DNA from: Streptomyces sp. NRRL F-525
Lineage (GTDB): Bacteria > Actinomycetota > Actinomycetes > Streptomycetales > Streptomycetaceae
Reading direction: 5' to 3'
DNA length: 64,000 nt
NCBI RefSeq assembly: GCF_000716605.1
Contig: NZ_JNXE01000019.1
Location: 1 to 64,000 of the forward strand
The translations under genes and the position numbers were made by a program. Below are positions 35,663 through 44,365 of this stretch, piece after piece; position 1 is the first letter of the stretch; every line of letters starts with the position of its first letter. The notes under the pieces were generated by a model. That model did no database searches, had not been told where the DNA came from, and was given only the letters and a program-made list of their open reading frames with translations.

Positions 35663-37207
35663 ATGACGACGCCCAACTCCCGTGACACAGCGGCCGGTTC
35701 GGCCGTGGTGCGATACAGCTCCGGTGCGGTGCGCGGGCGGCTGGAGGACGGGCTGGCGGTCTTCCGCGGCATCCCGTTCGCCGAACCGCCCGTCGGGGAG
35801 GCCCGGTTCCAGGCACCCCGGCCGGTGCGCGGCTGGGACGGCGAGCGCGAGGCCACCGAGTTCGGTCCGCCGCCCCCGCAGGAGTCCGGATTCCAGGGCC
35901 GCCGGGGCGTGTCGGAGGCGGCGACGGGCGACGACTGGCTGACCGTCAACGTGTGGACACCCGCCCCCGATCCGGCGGCCCGCCGGCCGGTCATGGTGTG
36001 GATCTACGGCGGCGCCTACAAGCTGGGACACGCGGGCAGCCCCGGCTACGACGCCCAACACATCGCCCGGGACGGCGACTTGGTGGTCGTGACCTTCAAC
36101 TACCGTGTCGGCATCGAGGGGTTCGCCCGGATCGACGGCGCCCCCGCCAACCGCGGGCTGCTCGACCAGGTCGCCGCGCTGGAATGGGTACGGGACAACA
36201 TCACGGCGTTCGGCGGCGACCCCGAACAGGTCACCGTCTTCGGCGAGTCGGCCGGTGCCGGGTCGGTGGCCTCGCTGCTGGTCATGCCGAGCGCCGCCGG
36301 ACTGTTCCGCCGGGCCGTCGCGCAGAGTGTGCCGAGCCCCTACTTCTCCGACGAGTTGGCCAAGGACATCGCGTCCGCCATCGCCGCCGAGGCGGGGCTG
36401 CGCCCGACGGCCGCCGACCTCGCGACCGTGAACCCGCGCCAACTGCCCGCGGCGGGCGAGACGTTGACCACCAAGATGCACCAGTACGAGGACCGGTGGG
36501 GTGCCGTCGCCCACACACTCAGCCCCTTCGCACCCGTGGTCGACGGCGAGGTACTGCCCACCACGCCCTGGCAGGGTGTAGCGGCGGGCGCGGCCCGTGA
36601 CGTGGAACTGATCCTCGGTCACAACCGGGAAGAGTTCCGCCTGTTCACCGTGCTCGACGGGCAGTTCGGGAAGATCACCGAGGAGGACGCGGCCTCCGCA
36701 CTGCGCCGGTTCGGCCCGGGCCCCAACGCCGAACAGGCCTATCGCACCGCCTTCCCCGACGCCTCCCCGGGCGAACTGTACGAACTCGTCAACTCCGACC
36801 GGGTGTTCCGCATGCCCTGCGTCCACCTGGCGGATGCGCAGGTCGCGGCGGGCGGACGCGTGCACGTCTACGAACTCACCTGGCCCGCCCCCGGGTTGGG
36901 CGGCGTCCTGGGCTCCTGCCACGGCCTCGACATCCCGCTGCTGTTCGGCACGTTCACCGCCGACCTGGGCAATCTGCTGTTCGCCGATGTGGCGCCCTCG
37001 CCCGAGGCGCTGGCCCTGTCGTCCCGTTTCCGGGCGTCCTGGACGGCGTTCGCGCGGACGGGAGACCCGGGGTGGCCCGCGTACGACACCGAGGGGCGGT
37101 CGGTGCAGGTGCTCGACGCGGAGCCGGTGGTCACGGCCTATCCGGAGGAGGCTTCGCGGCGGCTGTGGGAAGGGCACGTCTTCGCCGCGCTGCCGTTGAT
37201 CGGGTAG
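35663..37207 (+). CDS. Type B carboxylesterase
   Basis: A 514-residue esterase of the carboxylesterase/cholinesterase family with no signal peptide. The N-terminal RGIPFAEPPVGEARF, the oxyanion motif VWIYGGAYKLGH and the nucleophile FGESAGAGSVASLL are all present; the late SCHGLDIPLLFGT segment carries the His, and the acid lies in LGHNREEFRLF. The length is normal for the family. GAGGAG precedes ATG 35663 by nine bases. It stands alone between a terminator and convergent genes. Natural substrate unknown. Confidence 0.9.
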   Translation: MTTPNSRDTAAGSAVVRYSSGAVRGRLEDGLAVFRGIPFAEPPVGEARFQAPRPVRGWDGEREATEFGPPPPQESGFQGRRGVSEAATGDDWLTVNVWTPAPDPAARRPVMVWIYGGAYKLGHAGSPGYDAQHIARDGDLVVVTFNYRVGIEGFARIDGAPANRGLLDQVAALEWVRDNITAFGGDPEQVTVFGESAGAGSVASLLVMPSAAGLFRRAVAQSVPSPYFSDELAKDIASAIAAEAGLRPTAADLATVNPRQLPAAGETLTTKMHQYEDRWGAVAHTLSPFAPVVDGEVLPTTPWQGVAAGAARDVELILGHNREEFRLFTVLDGQFGKITEEDAASALRRFGPGPNAEQAYRTAFPDASPGELYELVNSDRVFRMPCVHLADAQVAAGGRVHVYELTWPAPGLGGVLGSCHGLDIPLLFGTFTADLGNLLFADVAPSPEALALSSRFRASWTAFARTGDPGWPAYDTEGRSVQVLDAEPVVTAYPEEASRRLWEGHVFAALPLIG

Positions 37208-37339
37208 GCGGCTAGGCGTCAGGGGGTCGATGCGCCGGAAGGTCCACTGCTCGGCACCAACAGGGGACGGCCGAGTCCGGCGCGCCCAGCCGCCCGCCGT
37301 GGCGGCGCCACCATGCACCCCCCGGCCGACACGCCCTCC

Positions 37340-37813
37340 TCACCCTCCCAAGTCCTCGCCCTTCCCGGCCACCATCCGCTCCAGCCGGTCGAAGCGCTCA
37401 TGCAGAGCCCGCACGGTCTCCTCGCCCAACTCCTCAGCCCTGTGGGCGAGATGATGCCGGCGCCGCTGTTCCCGCCCGACGAACCAGGTAGCCAGGGCCG
37501 CCGTGACAAGGCCGTAGGTGGTGATGCCGGTGACCATGACGACCGAGCCGACGACGCGGCCCCACAGGGTCACCGGGTAGAAGTCGCCGTATCCGACCGT
37601 GGTCGCCGTCTCGATCGACCACCACAGGGCCTTCGGGTACGTCGTCAGATTGGCGCCGCGCGCTCCCTGTTCGGCGGCGACCACCGCCCAGGATCCGACG
37701 AGCATCACCGCGCCGAGGACCACCGTCGCCCCGCCCGCCGCCTTCAGGTGGAGCGAGCGGCCCTCCCTGCCGAGCAGCAACTGGACTGCCCTGGTGAGGA
37801 ATCCGGGCAGCAT
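37340..37813 (-). CDS. Two-TM potassium channel
   Basis: A 157-residue membrane protein with two helices flanking a pore. The selectivity filter TVGYGD is intact within ETATTVGYGDFYPVT. A C-terminal cytoplasmic helix (about 120-150, RALHERFDRLERMVAG) should form a tetrameric coiled coil as in KcsA-like channels. ATG 37813 follows AAGGAGTG; GTG 37819 overlaps that site and is less likely. It diverges from a His-rich zinc-ribbon gene and converges with the esterase. Confidence 0.9.
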   Translation of the reverse strand: MLPGFLTRAVQLLLGREGRSLHLKAAGGATVVLGAVMLVGSWAVVAAEQGARGANLTTYPKALWWSIETATTVGYGDFYPVTLWGRVVGSVVMVTGITTYGLVTAALATWFVGREQRRRHHLAHRAEELGEETVRALHERFDRLERMVAGKGEDLGG

Positions 37814-37989
37814 GGTCACTCCTTCGCGTCAGGTTCGGGCAGGTGGCCGGAGCTCGTCCCGGCCTGGGGCCAGTGTCGGGGCGGGCGGGGGTGCGGGCAT
37901 GCCGGGCGGGGCGTTCGAGTTGCCGTACGACCTGCGGCGTTGTGCGCTGGGGGCACTGCTGCTCGCCCCACCCCACGGAGGAATCTGCC

Positions 37990-38337
37990 ATGACCGCGGA
38001 ACCCCGAGCCGTGCCGGAGACCTTCGCCTTCACCTGTGGTGGCTGCGGCCACTGCTGGGAGGCCACCTTCCAGGTGATGTTCTTCACCAACCCGACCGAC
38101 GCCTCCGGCCTCACCACGCAGGAGTACGTCGACGAGGAGGGGAAGGCCCTCAGGTCACCCCTCGCCGACGCGATCTGCCCCAAGTGCGGCGGGCGCACGG
38201 TGCACGTACTGGAGGCCGGACTCGCGGCACGGGCCCGCCAGGCGGAACACGAACCCCGCCCACCGCACGAGCACCACGAGCACCGTCTGCATCTGCCGCA
38301 CCGGCACTCCGGCCCGCCGGAGGACGAGGCACGCTGA
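37990..38337 (+). CDS. Small zinc-ribbon protein with His-rich tail
   Basis: A 115-residue soluble protein. Two Cys pairs, CGGCGHC near residue 16 and CPKCGG near residue 63, frame a probable zinc ribbon. The C-terminal 30 residues contain about ten His (PHEHHEHRLHLPHRH), a possible metal-storage tail. ATG 37990 follows ACGGAGGAA. It belongs to no family I can name. It diverges from the K+ channel gene across 176 bases. Confidence 0.75.
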   Translation: MTAEPRAVPETFAFTCGGCGHCWEATFQVMFFTNPTDASGLTTQEYVDEEGKALRSPLADAICPKCGGRTVHVLEAGLAARARQAEHEPRPPHEHHEHRLHLPHRHSGPPEDEAR

Positions 38338-38548
38338 GGCGCCGGACACCCGAGGAGACGCGGCGCCCTGGCGTACCCCTCACCCCGGAGGACTCGACTC
38401 GCGGGTGCGCCACCATGACCTGCCTCCCCGCCTGCGAAACCGCGCCCCCTACCCCCGGTGACTCACCCGAACAGCCCCCTGCACTGGAGGCCCCGCCGCC
38501 CCGATGGTGCCCTGGGAGCACACCTGCCACTCCCCCGGAGGCCCCGCC

Positions 38549-39430
38549 ATGCACCGTCGCCCGCCCTCCCGAACCGCCCGTGTCCTCACCTCGGTCCTCG
38601 CGGCGAGTGCCCTGCTGACCTGCGCGGCCTGCTCCGGCGGAGGCGGCAGCAACGGGGGCGGCGCGGGCCACGACAGCGCCTCGGACGTCGCCGCCTCTCC
38701 CCTCGCCGCCGAATCCCCGCTCGCCTCACCCCGTACCGGGAAGTCCGCCTCGCCCCGCGCCACGAAATCCGCCGCCCCCGTCCTCACCCCGGCCGGAGCC
38801 AGAGCCGCGCTCATCACCGAGGCCGATCTCGAAGACAGCTGGACGCAGGTCAAGGGCGCCGCCGGCTGGGGCGACAAGCTCGTCATCGGCAAGGTCGACG
38901 TGGCCGACTTCCTCACCGCGAAGACGAACGCCGCCGACTGCCAGAAGCTGCTCGACGCGCTCTACGACGACACCCTCCTCGGCAAGCCGTCCGGCGCGTC
39001 CGCGCTGACCGGGTTCGAGGAGAGCGACTCGCGGCTGCTCTACCAGGTCGCCGCCTACGACCGTGCCAAGCTCGGCGCCTCCCTGAACTGGCTGAAGACG
39101 CTGCCGGTGAAGTGCGACCAGTTCACCGCGACCGACTCCAAGGGCCGCCACCGGACGGTCCAGGTCATCGAGGACCCGGTGCCCTCCGTGGGCGACGCCC
39201 GCCAGGGTCTCCAGGTCACCGTCACCGGCACGAGCGGCAGCCAACCCACCACACTCACCCTGCAGTTGGCCGTCGTCAGGGTCGGCACCGACGCGATCAC
39301 GGTCACGTCGGGTGGCCTCGACGGCACGGAGACCGACACGACCAAGGCCGCCGTGCAGGACGGCACCTCGCGTCTGAAGGACGTCCTCGCCGGACGGACA
39401 CCGCCTGCCCAACCCGGCAACCTGGACTGA
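38549..39430 (+). CDS. Secreted lipoprotein of unknown function
   Basis: A 293-residue lipoprotein. The N-terminus is Arg-rich with a hydrophobic stretch, lipobox LTCAAC and a Gly/Ser-rich linker. The mature part starts near residue 85 with LITEADLEDSWTQVKG, a pattern seen in Streptomyces surface lipoproteins, and continues as a mixed alpha/beta domain with a single Cys pair (NAADCQKLLDAL, LPVKCDQF). ATG 38549 follows GGAGG by seven bases. The 211 bases before it hold no gene. Function unknown. Confidence 0.82.
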   Translation: MHRRPPSRTARVLTSVLAASALLTCAACSGGGGSNGGGAGHDSASDVAASPLAAESPLASPRTGKSASPRATKSAAPVLTPAGARAALITEADLEDSWTQVKGAAGWGDKLVIGKVDVADFLTAKTNAADCQKLLDALYDDTLLGKPSGASALTGFEESDSRLLYQVAAYDRAKLGASLNWLKTLPVKCDQFTATDSKGRHRTVQVIEDPVPSVGDARQGLQVTVTGTSGSQPTTLTLQLAVVRVGTDAITVTSGGLDGTETDTTKAAVQDGTSRLKDVLAGRTPPAQPGNLD

Positions 39431-39565
39431 CAGTTCGCCAGGTCCGCCGCTCCCGACGAGCACGCGCCAGAACATTCGCCCCGATCGCCGCGAACCCTTG
39501 GGCCGAGTGATCACCTGACGGCACAATGGAGTTGACGGTCGGACGGACGAGCAAGGAGCCACAGC

Positions 39566-40378
39566 GTGAGTGACAGCGACACCCCGGCAGAGGGACCTAC
39601 CCGGCTCAACACCGGTGTGGCGCACAACGCCCGCGTGTGGAACTACTGGATCGGCGGCAAGGACAACTACGAGATCGACCAGCGGGTCGGCGAGCACGTC
39701 GCCGGACTGTTCCCGGTGATCCGTGAAGTGGCGCGCGCCGACCGGGACTTCCTCGGCCGCGCGGTGCGCTTCCTCGCCACCGAGCGCGGGGTACGGCAGT
39801 TCCTCGACATCGGCACCGGGCTGCCCACGGTCGACAACACCCACGAGATCGCCCAGCGCGTCGCACCCGACGCCCGCATCGTCTACGTCGACAACGACCC
39901 GCTGGTGCTGATCCACGCCCGCACCCTGCTCACCAGCACGCCCGAGGGCGTCACCGACTACATCGACGCGGACGTGCACGACCCGGCGGCGATCGTCCAA
40001 CGGGCCGCCGACACACTGGACTTCGACCGTCCCATCGCGGTGATGATGCTGGGCATCCTCAACTTCATCCTCGACACCGAGGACGCCCGGGACGTCGTAC
40101 GCAAGGTCATGGCCGCGGTCCCCTCGGGCAGTTTCCTGGTCCTCACGCACCCAACCTTCGACGCGGACCTCGGCGGCGAGGGCAACGTCCCGGCCATGGA
40201 GTTCTGGAACGAGAACGCCACTCCCCCGATCACCGCCCGCAGCCGCGAGGACGTCGCCGCGTTCTTCGAGGGGCTGGACCTCCTCGACCCGGGCCTGGTG
40301 CCCTGCTCGCGGTGGCGCCCGGACTCCGGATCCCCGGCCGTGGTGCCGCAGTTCGGAGCGGTGGCCGTGAAACCCTGA
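39566..40378 (+). CDS. DUF574-type SAM-dependent methyltransferase, second copy
   Basis: A 270-residue paralogue of the protein encoded at 30043, sharing ARVWNYWIGGKDNYEID, QFLDIGTGLPTVDNTHEI and IVYVDNDPLVLIHARTL. GTG 39566 follows AAGGAGCC. It is followed after 40 bases by the glutamine synthetase-like gene on the same strand, so it may be the first gene of that run. The substrate is unknown. Confidence 0.88.
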   Translation: MSDSDTPAEGPTRLNTGVAHNARVWNYWIGGKDNYEIDQRVGEHVAGLFPVIREVARADRDFLGRAVRFLATERGVRQFLDIGTGLPTVDNTHEIAQRVAPDARIVYVDNDPLVLIHARTLLTSTPEGVTDYIDADVHDPAAIVQRAADTLDFDRPIAVMMLGILNFILDTEDARDVVRKVMAAVPSGSFLVLTHPTFDADLGGEGNVPAMEFWNENATPPITARSREDVAAFFEGLDLLDPGLVPCSRWRPDSGSPAVVPQFGAVAVKP

Positions 40379-40418
40379 CGGCGACGCCGACCGTGCAGGA
40401 CGCGACCGTGGAGGACGT

Positions 40419-41822
40419 ATGACCACCCTTGCCGACCCCCTGCCCGGCGGCCGTCCCGGCGAGGTCGAGCGCGCCACCGCGCTGGCCGCGGAGCTGACCG
40501 GGCGGGGTGTGCACGGGATCGTCCTGGCCTACGTCGACACCGCGGGCGTGGGCCGGGTGAAGACGGTCCCGACCGCGAAGCTCGCCTCGGCGGCGGCCTG
40601 GGGCGTCGGCATGTCCCCGGTGTTCGACACGTTCCTCGCGAACGACTCCATCGTCACCACCGACGTCCTCGGTTCCCCGGACGGCGATCTGCGCCTCTAC
40701 CCCGACCTCGACCACCTGGCCATCCTGTCCGGCCAGCCCGGCTGGGCCTGGGCCCCGGTCGACCGCGTCACCCAGGAGGGCGAGCGCCACCCCGGCTGCA
40801 GCCGAACCTTCCTGCGCCGTACGGTCGTTGACGCGCAGCGGCAGCACGGGCTCACCTTTCGCGCGGGCATCGAGATCGAGTGGGCACTCGGCCTGGCCAC
40901 CGCACCGGACGGCGCGTTCGTCCCCGCCACGACCGGTCCGGCGTACGGCGCGACCCGGCAGGTCGAACTGAGCGACTACGGCGCCGAGTTGCTGTCGGCC
41001 CTGGCGACCCAGGGCGTGGACGTGGACCAGTTCCATCCCGAGTACGCGGCCGGTCAGTTCGAGCTGTCGATCGTCGCCCTCGACCCGGTCGCGGCGGCGG
41101 ACCGCAGTGTCCTGGTACGACAGACGATCCGCGCCGTATCCCAACGGCACGGTCTGCGCGCCTCGTTCACGCCGTCCGTCTTCGCGCAGGGTGTCGGCAA
41201 CGGCGGCCACATCCACCTCTCCGCCTGGCGCGACGGCGCCAACCTGCACACCGGGGGCGACCGTCGCTACGGCATGACGGCCGACGCCGAGTCCTTCGCG
41301 GCCGGCGTCCTCACCCACCTCCCGGCCCTCACCGCCGTCACGGCACCGAGCCCGGCGAGCTACTTCCGCCTCCAACCCTCCCAGTGGGCGGGGGTGTTCA
41401 CCTCCTGGGGCCGCGAGACCCGCGAGGCGGCGGTACGCGTCGTCACCGGCACGGCCGGCCAGCGCGCCCAGGCGGCGAACCTGGAGGTCAAGCCGGTCGA
41501 CCTGGCCGCCAACCCGTATCTCGCCCTCGGCTGCCTGATCTCCGCCGGCCTCGACGGCCTGACCACCGCGGCCGCCCTGCCCGAGGAGACCACCGGAGAC
41601 CCCGCGCACCTGGGCGCTCCGGAGGCGGAGACCCGGGGCGTGCGGCGACTGCCGACCTCCCTCGCCGAGTCCGTCGCGGAGTTCCGCGAGGACGCACACC
41701 TGCGGGCCACACTTGGACCGGTCCTCGCCGACGCCGTGATCGCCGTACGGCAGGGTGAGATCGCGGCCGTGGCGGAGCTGGACGACGAGCAGATCGCGGC
41801 GGCCTACCGCTGGAAGTACTGA
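40419..41822 (+). CDS. Glutamine synthetase-like ligase (FluG/GlnA4 type)
   Basis: A 467-residue ATP-dependent gamma-glutamyl ligase fold. The catalytic domain has the metal Glu pair in AGIEIEWALG, QFELSIVALDP, the ATP/metal His in GNGGHIHLSAW and the Arg in ASYFRLQPSQWAG. Where true glutamine synthetases have the ammonium-binding flap Glu (PGxEAP), this has PSQWAG, and the Asp of the ammonia site is not evident, so an amine other than ammonia is the likely acceptor, as in GlnA4-type enzymes. ATG 40419 follows GGAGG. Three bases later starts the amidohydrolase gene. Confidence 0.88.
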   Translation: MTTLADPLPGGRPGEVERATALAAELTGRGVHGIVLAYVDTAGVGRVKTVPTAKLASAAAWGVGMSPVFDTFLANDSIVTTDVLGSPDGDLRLYPDLDHLAILSGQPGWAWAPVDRVTQEGERHPGCSRTFLRRTVVDAQRQHGLTFRAGIEIEWALGLATAPDGAFVPATTGPAYGATRQVELSDYGAELLSALATQGVDVDQFHPEYAAGQFELSIVALDPVAAADRSVLVRQTIRAVSQRHGLRASFTPSVFAQGVGNGGHIHLSAWRDGANLHTGGDRRYGMTADAESFAAGVLTHLPALTAVTAPSPASYFRLQPSQWAGVFTSWGRETREAAVRVVTGTAGQRAQAANLEVKPVDLAANPYLALGCLISAGLDGLTTAAALPEETTGDPAHLGAPEAETRGVRRLPTSLAESVAEFREDAHLRATLGPVLADAVIAVRQGEIAAVAELDDEQIAAAYRWKY

Positions 41823-41824
41823 CG

Positions 41825-42964
41825 ATGGCCACTGGACCGGTCCACGAGGCGCTCGCCGCGCTGGAGCTGGTGGACCACCACTGCCACGGAGTCGTCACCG
41901 AGGAGCTGGACCGGGCGGCCTTCGAGTCGCTGCTCACCGAGGGCGACGTCTGGCCCGGCAGCGGGATCTCGCCGTTCGACAGCCCGGTCGGCATCGCCGT
42001 ACGCCGTTACTGCGCGCCCATGTTGGACCTGGAGCGGCACGCGCCCGCCGACGAATACCTCGCCCGGCGCGCCGAGTTGGGGCCGCACGAGGTCAACCGG
42101 CGTTTCCTGGCCGCCGCGGCCACCGGCGTCTTCTGCGTCGACACGGGATTCGCTCCGCACCACATCACCTCGCCGACCGAACTCGCGGAGGCCGCGGGCA
42201 CGGTCGCGCACGAGGTCGTACGACTCGAGACGGTCGCGGAGTCCGTGGCCGCGCGCGGGGTCGAGCCGGACGGGTACGCGGACGCGTTCCGGACGGCCGC
42301 GCTGGACGCGGTGCGGCGGCCGGGGGTGGTGGCGGTGAAGTCGGTGGCCGCGTACCGGACGGGTTTCGATCTCGACCCCGCCCGTCCCTCGGCGGCGGAG
42401 GTGACCCGGGCGGCCCGCGCCTGGCTGGCCCGGGGCGGGCGGCTCGAAGACCCGGTCCTGGTACGGGAGTTGCTGTGGACCGCGGTCGACCTGGGCCTGC
42501 CCCTCCAGCTGCACACGGGCTTCGGCGACAACGACATCCGGCTGCACCGCACCGACCCCGCGCTGCTCACGGACTGGCTGCACCTGACCGCCGGGACGAT
42601 CCCGGTGCTGCTTCTGCACTGCTGGCCGTATCAGCGTCAGGCCGGATACCTGGCGGCCGTCTTCGAACAGGTGTACCTGGACGTGGGGCTCACCCTGCAC
42701 CATGTTGGACCGGTCCGGGCGCGGGCGGTGCTGGCGGAGGCGATGGAGATCACACCGTTCCGCAAACTGCTGTACAGCTCCGACGCCTATGGTCTTTCGG
42801 AGTTCTATGGGCTCGGAGCACTGGCGTTCCGCCGGGGACTGGGGGATCTGCTCCAGGACCGGGTGGACGCCGACGAACTGGGCCTGCCCGACGCGCTGCG
42901 GCTGGCACGCTGGGCGGGGGCCGACAATGCCCGCCGGGTCTACCGGCTATCCGACGGACACTGA
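41825..42964 (+). CDS. Amidohydrolase, FluG N-domain-like
   Basis: A 379-residue metal-dependent hydrolase of the amidohydrolase superfamily. Metal-binding motifs are in order: VDHHCHG near the start, candidate strand-4 Lys in VVAVKSVAAYR, LQLHTGFGDND, LLLHCWPYQRQAG and the Asp in LYSSDAYGLSE. This is the N-terminal half of fungal FluG, whose C-terminal half is the glutamine synthetase-like domain encoded just upstream. ATG 41825 is two bases after the previous stop with no separate ribosome site, so it is translationally coupled. It probably hydrolyses a gamma-glutamyl amide or related amide. Confidence 0.88.
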   Translation: MATGPVHEALAALELVDHHCHGVVTEELDRAAFESLLTEGDVWPGSGISPFDSPVGIAVRRYCAPMLDLERHAPADEYLARRAELGPHEVNRRFLAAAATGVFCVDTGFAPHHITSPTELAEAAGTVAHEVVRLETVAESVAARGVEPDGYADAFRTAALDAVRRPGVVAVKSVAAYRTGFDLDPARPSAAEVTRAARAWLARGGRLEDPVLVRELLWTAVDLGLPLQLHTGFGDNDIRLHRTDPALLTDWLHLTAGTIPVLLLHCWPYQRQAGYLAAVFEQVYLDVGLTLHHVGPVRARAVLAEAMEITPFRKLLYSSDAYGLSEFYGLGALAFRRGLGDLLQDRVDADELGLPDALRLARWAGADNARRVYRLSDGH

Positions 42965-42979
42965 AAGTATGATCAAGCA

Positions 42980-43516
42980 ATGTCTGACATGACCGATACC
43001 ACGCCCGGTTGGCTGTCCGCCGACGACCTCGAACAGGCACGCGCCCGCATGCCGATCCTCTACGTCGAAGCGGTGCCCGTCCGCGTCGACGACAACGGGG
43101 AGGTGACCAGCATCGGACTGCTGCTGCGCATCGGCCCCGACGGCACCGTCAACCGCACCCTGGTCTCCGGCCGCGTGCTGCACCACGAGCGGGTCCGCGA
43201 CGCCCTTCTGCGCCACCTGGAGAAGGACCTCGGCCCGGTCGCGCTGCCCCGGATCCCGACCTCGCTGCAGCCGTTCACCGTCGCCGAGTACTTCCCGACG
43301 CACGGCGTCACGCCGTACCACGACCCCCGCCAGCACGCGGTGTCCCTCGCCTACGTCGTGCCGGTGACCGGCGACTGCCGGCCCCGCCAAGACGCCCTGG
43401 ACCTCGTCTGGTTCAGCCCCGAGGAGGCCTCCTCGGAGGCGCTGCGCAGCGAAATGCCGGGCGGGCACGGGGTGTTGCTCAAGCAGGCGCTGGCGCACGT
43501 GGGTTGTGTGTCCTGA
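42980..43516 (+). CDS. DUF4916 (NUDIX-like) protein
   Basis: A 178-residue protein of the DUF4916 NUDIX-related family: ARMPILYVEAVPVRVD at the first strand, SGRVLHHERVRDALLRHLEK at the position of the Nudix box, and PYHDPRQHAVSLAYVVPV. The box is degenerate: the REVxEE core appears as RHLEKD, so hydrolase activity is doubtful. ATG 42980 starts 15 bases after the amidohydrolase stop, so it is probably the last gene of that operon. Confidence 0.82.
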   Translation: MSDMTDTTPGWLSADDLEQARARMPILYVEAVPVRVDDNGEVTSIGLLLRIGPDGTVNRTLVSGRVLHHERVRDALLRHLEKDLGPVALPRIPTSLQPFTVAEYFPTHGVTPYHDPRQHAVSLAYVVPVTGDCRPRQDALDLVWFSPEEASSEALRSEMPGGHGVLLKQALAHVGCVS

Positions 43517-43525
43517 CGGGGACGC

Positions 43526-44365
43526 TCAGCCCGTGACACCTCCTTCCGTGAGGCCCGCGAGGACGCGGCGCTGCAGGACGAGGTAGACGAGGACGAGCGG
43601 CAGGCTGGTCAGCACCACATGGGCGAACACCAGGTTCCAGCTGACACCGTGCGTGGACGAGGAGGCGAAGGAGTACAACGTCAGCGGCAGCGTGGCCGCT
43701 TGGGAGCCGCGCAGCAGGAACAGGGCGAAGTAGAAGTCGTTCCAGACCGAGATGATCAGCATGACCGCGCCGGTGAAGAGCACCGGGGTGAGCACGGGCA
43801 GCACGATCCGCCAGTAGATCTGCCACTTGTTCGCCCCGTCCAACTGGGCGGCCTCCTCGAAGTCGTGCGGAAGGGCGCGCACGAAGCCGGTGGCCAGGAA
43901 GATCACCACCCCGAGCCGGGTGCCGGCGATCACCAGCATGTAGCCGAGACGCGATCCGTCGAGGCCGAGCCGGGTGAGGACGTAGACGGTCGGGATGATC
44001 GCCGGGGGCAGCACGATCGACAGCGCGGACGTGTAGTACGCGAACCGCAGCGTCCGCGAGTCGGAACGGCCGTACGCCCAGGCCGCCATGGAGCCGAGCA
44101 GCAGCACGGCGAGGATCGTCGGGACGGCCAGCAGCGCGCTGTTGCGCAGGCCGGTGAGGTACGAGCCCTTGTCGATCACCGTGTGGTAATTCGCCCCGGT
44201 GTTCCAGTGCTTGGGCCAGCTCATCGACAGGACGCTCGCATCGCCCTCCGTCTTGAGGGAGTTGACGATCAGCAGCCAGAACGGGACGAGGATCCAGGGG
44301 ATCGCGAAGAGGCTGAGCCCTACGTACCGGACAACTCCCCTGGCCTTCAAGGCGATCGCGCTCAC
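43526..44365 (-). CDS. Carbohydrate ABC transporter permease (MalG type)
   Basis: A 279-residue CUT1 permease with six helices. The EAA loop that docks with the ATPase is EEAAQLDGANKWQIYWRIVLP. GTG 44365 overlaps the stop of the upstream MalF-type gene by four bases (GTGA). The operon order is binding protein, MalF type, MalG type; no ATPase is encoded, as usual for Streptomyces importers that share MsiK. It converges with the DUF4916 gene. The sugar is unknown. Confidence 0.92.
   Translation of the reverse strand: MSAIALKARGVVRYVGLSLFAIPWILVPFWLLIVNSLKTEGDASVLSMSWPKHWNTGANYHTVIDKGSYLTGLRNSALLAVPTILAVLLLGSMAAWAYGRSDSRTLRFAYYTSALSIVLPPAIIPTVYVLTRLGLDGSRLGYMLVIAGTRLGVVIFLATGFVRALPHDFEEAAQLDGANKWQIYWRIVLPVLTPVLFTGAVMLIISVWNDFYFALFLLRGSQAATLPLTLYSFASSSTHGVSWNLVFAHVVLTSLPLVLVYLVLQRRVLAGLTEGGVTG

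Noticed and set aside
38338..38548. Possible small gene starting ATG near 38414
   Set aside because: The frame is Pro-rich, runs through the lipoprotein gene out of frame and has no family character.
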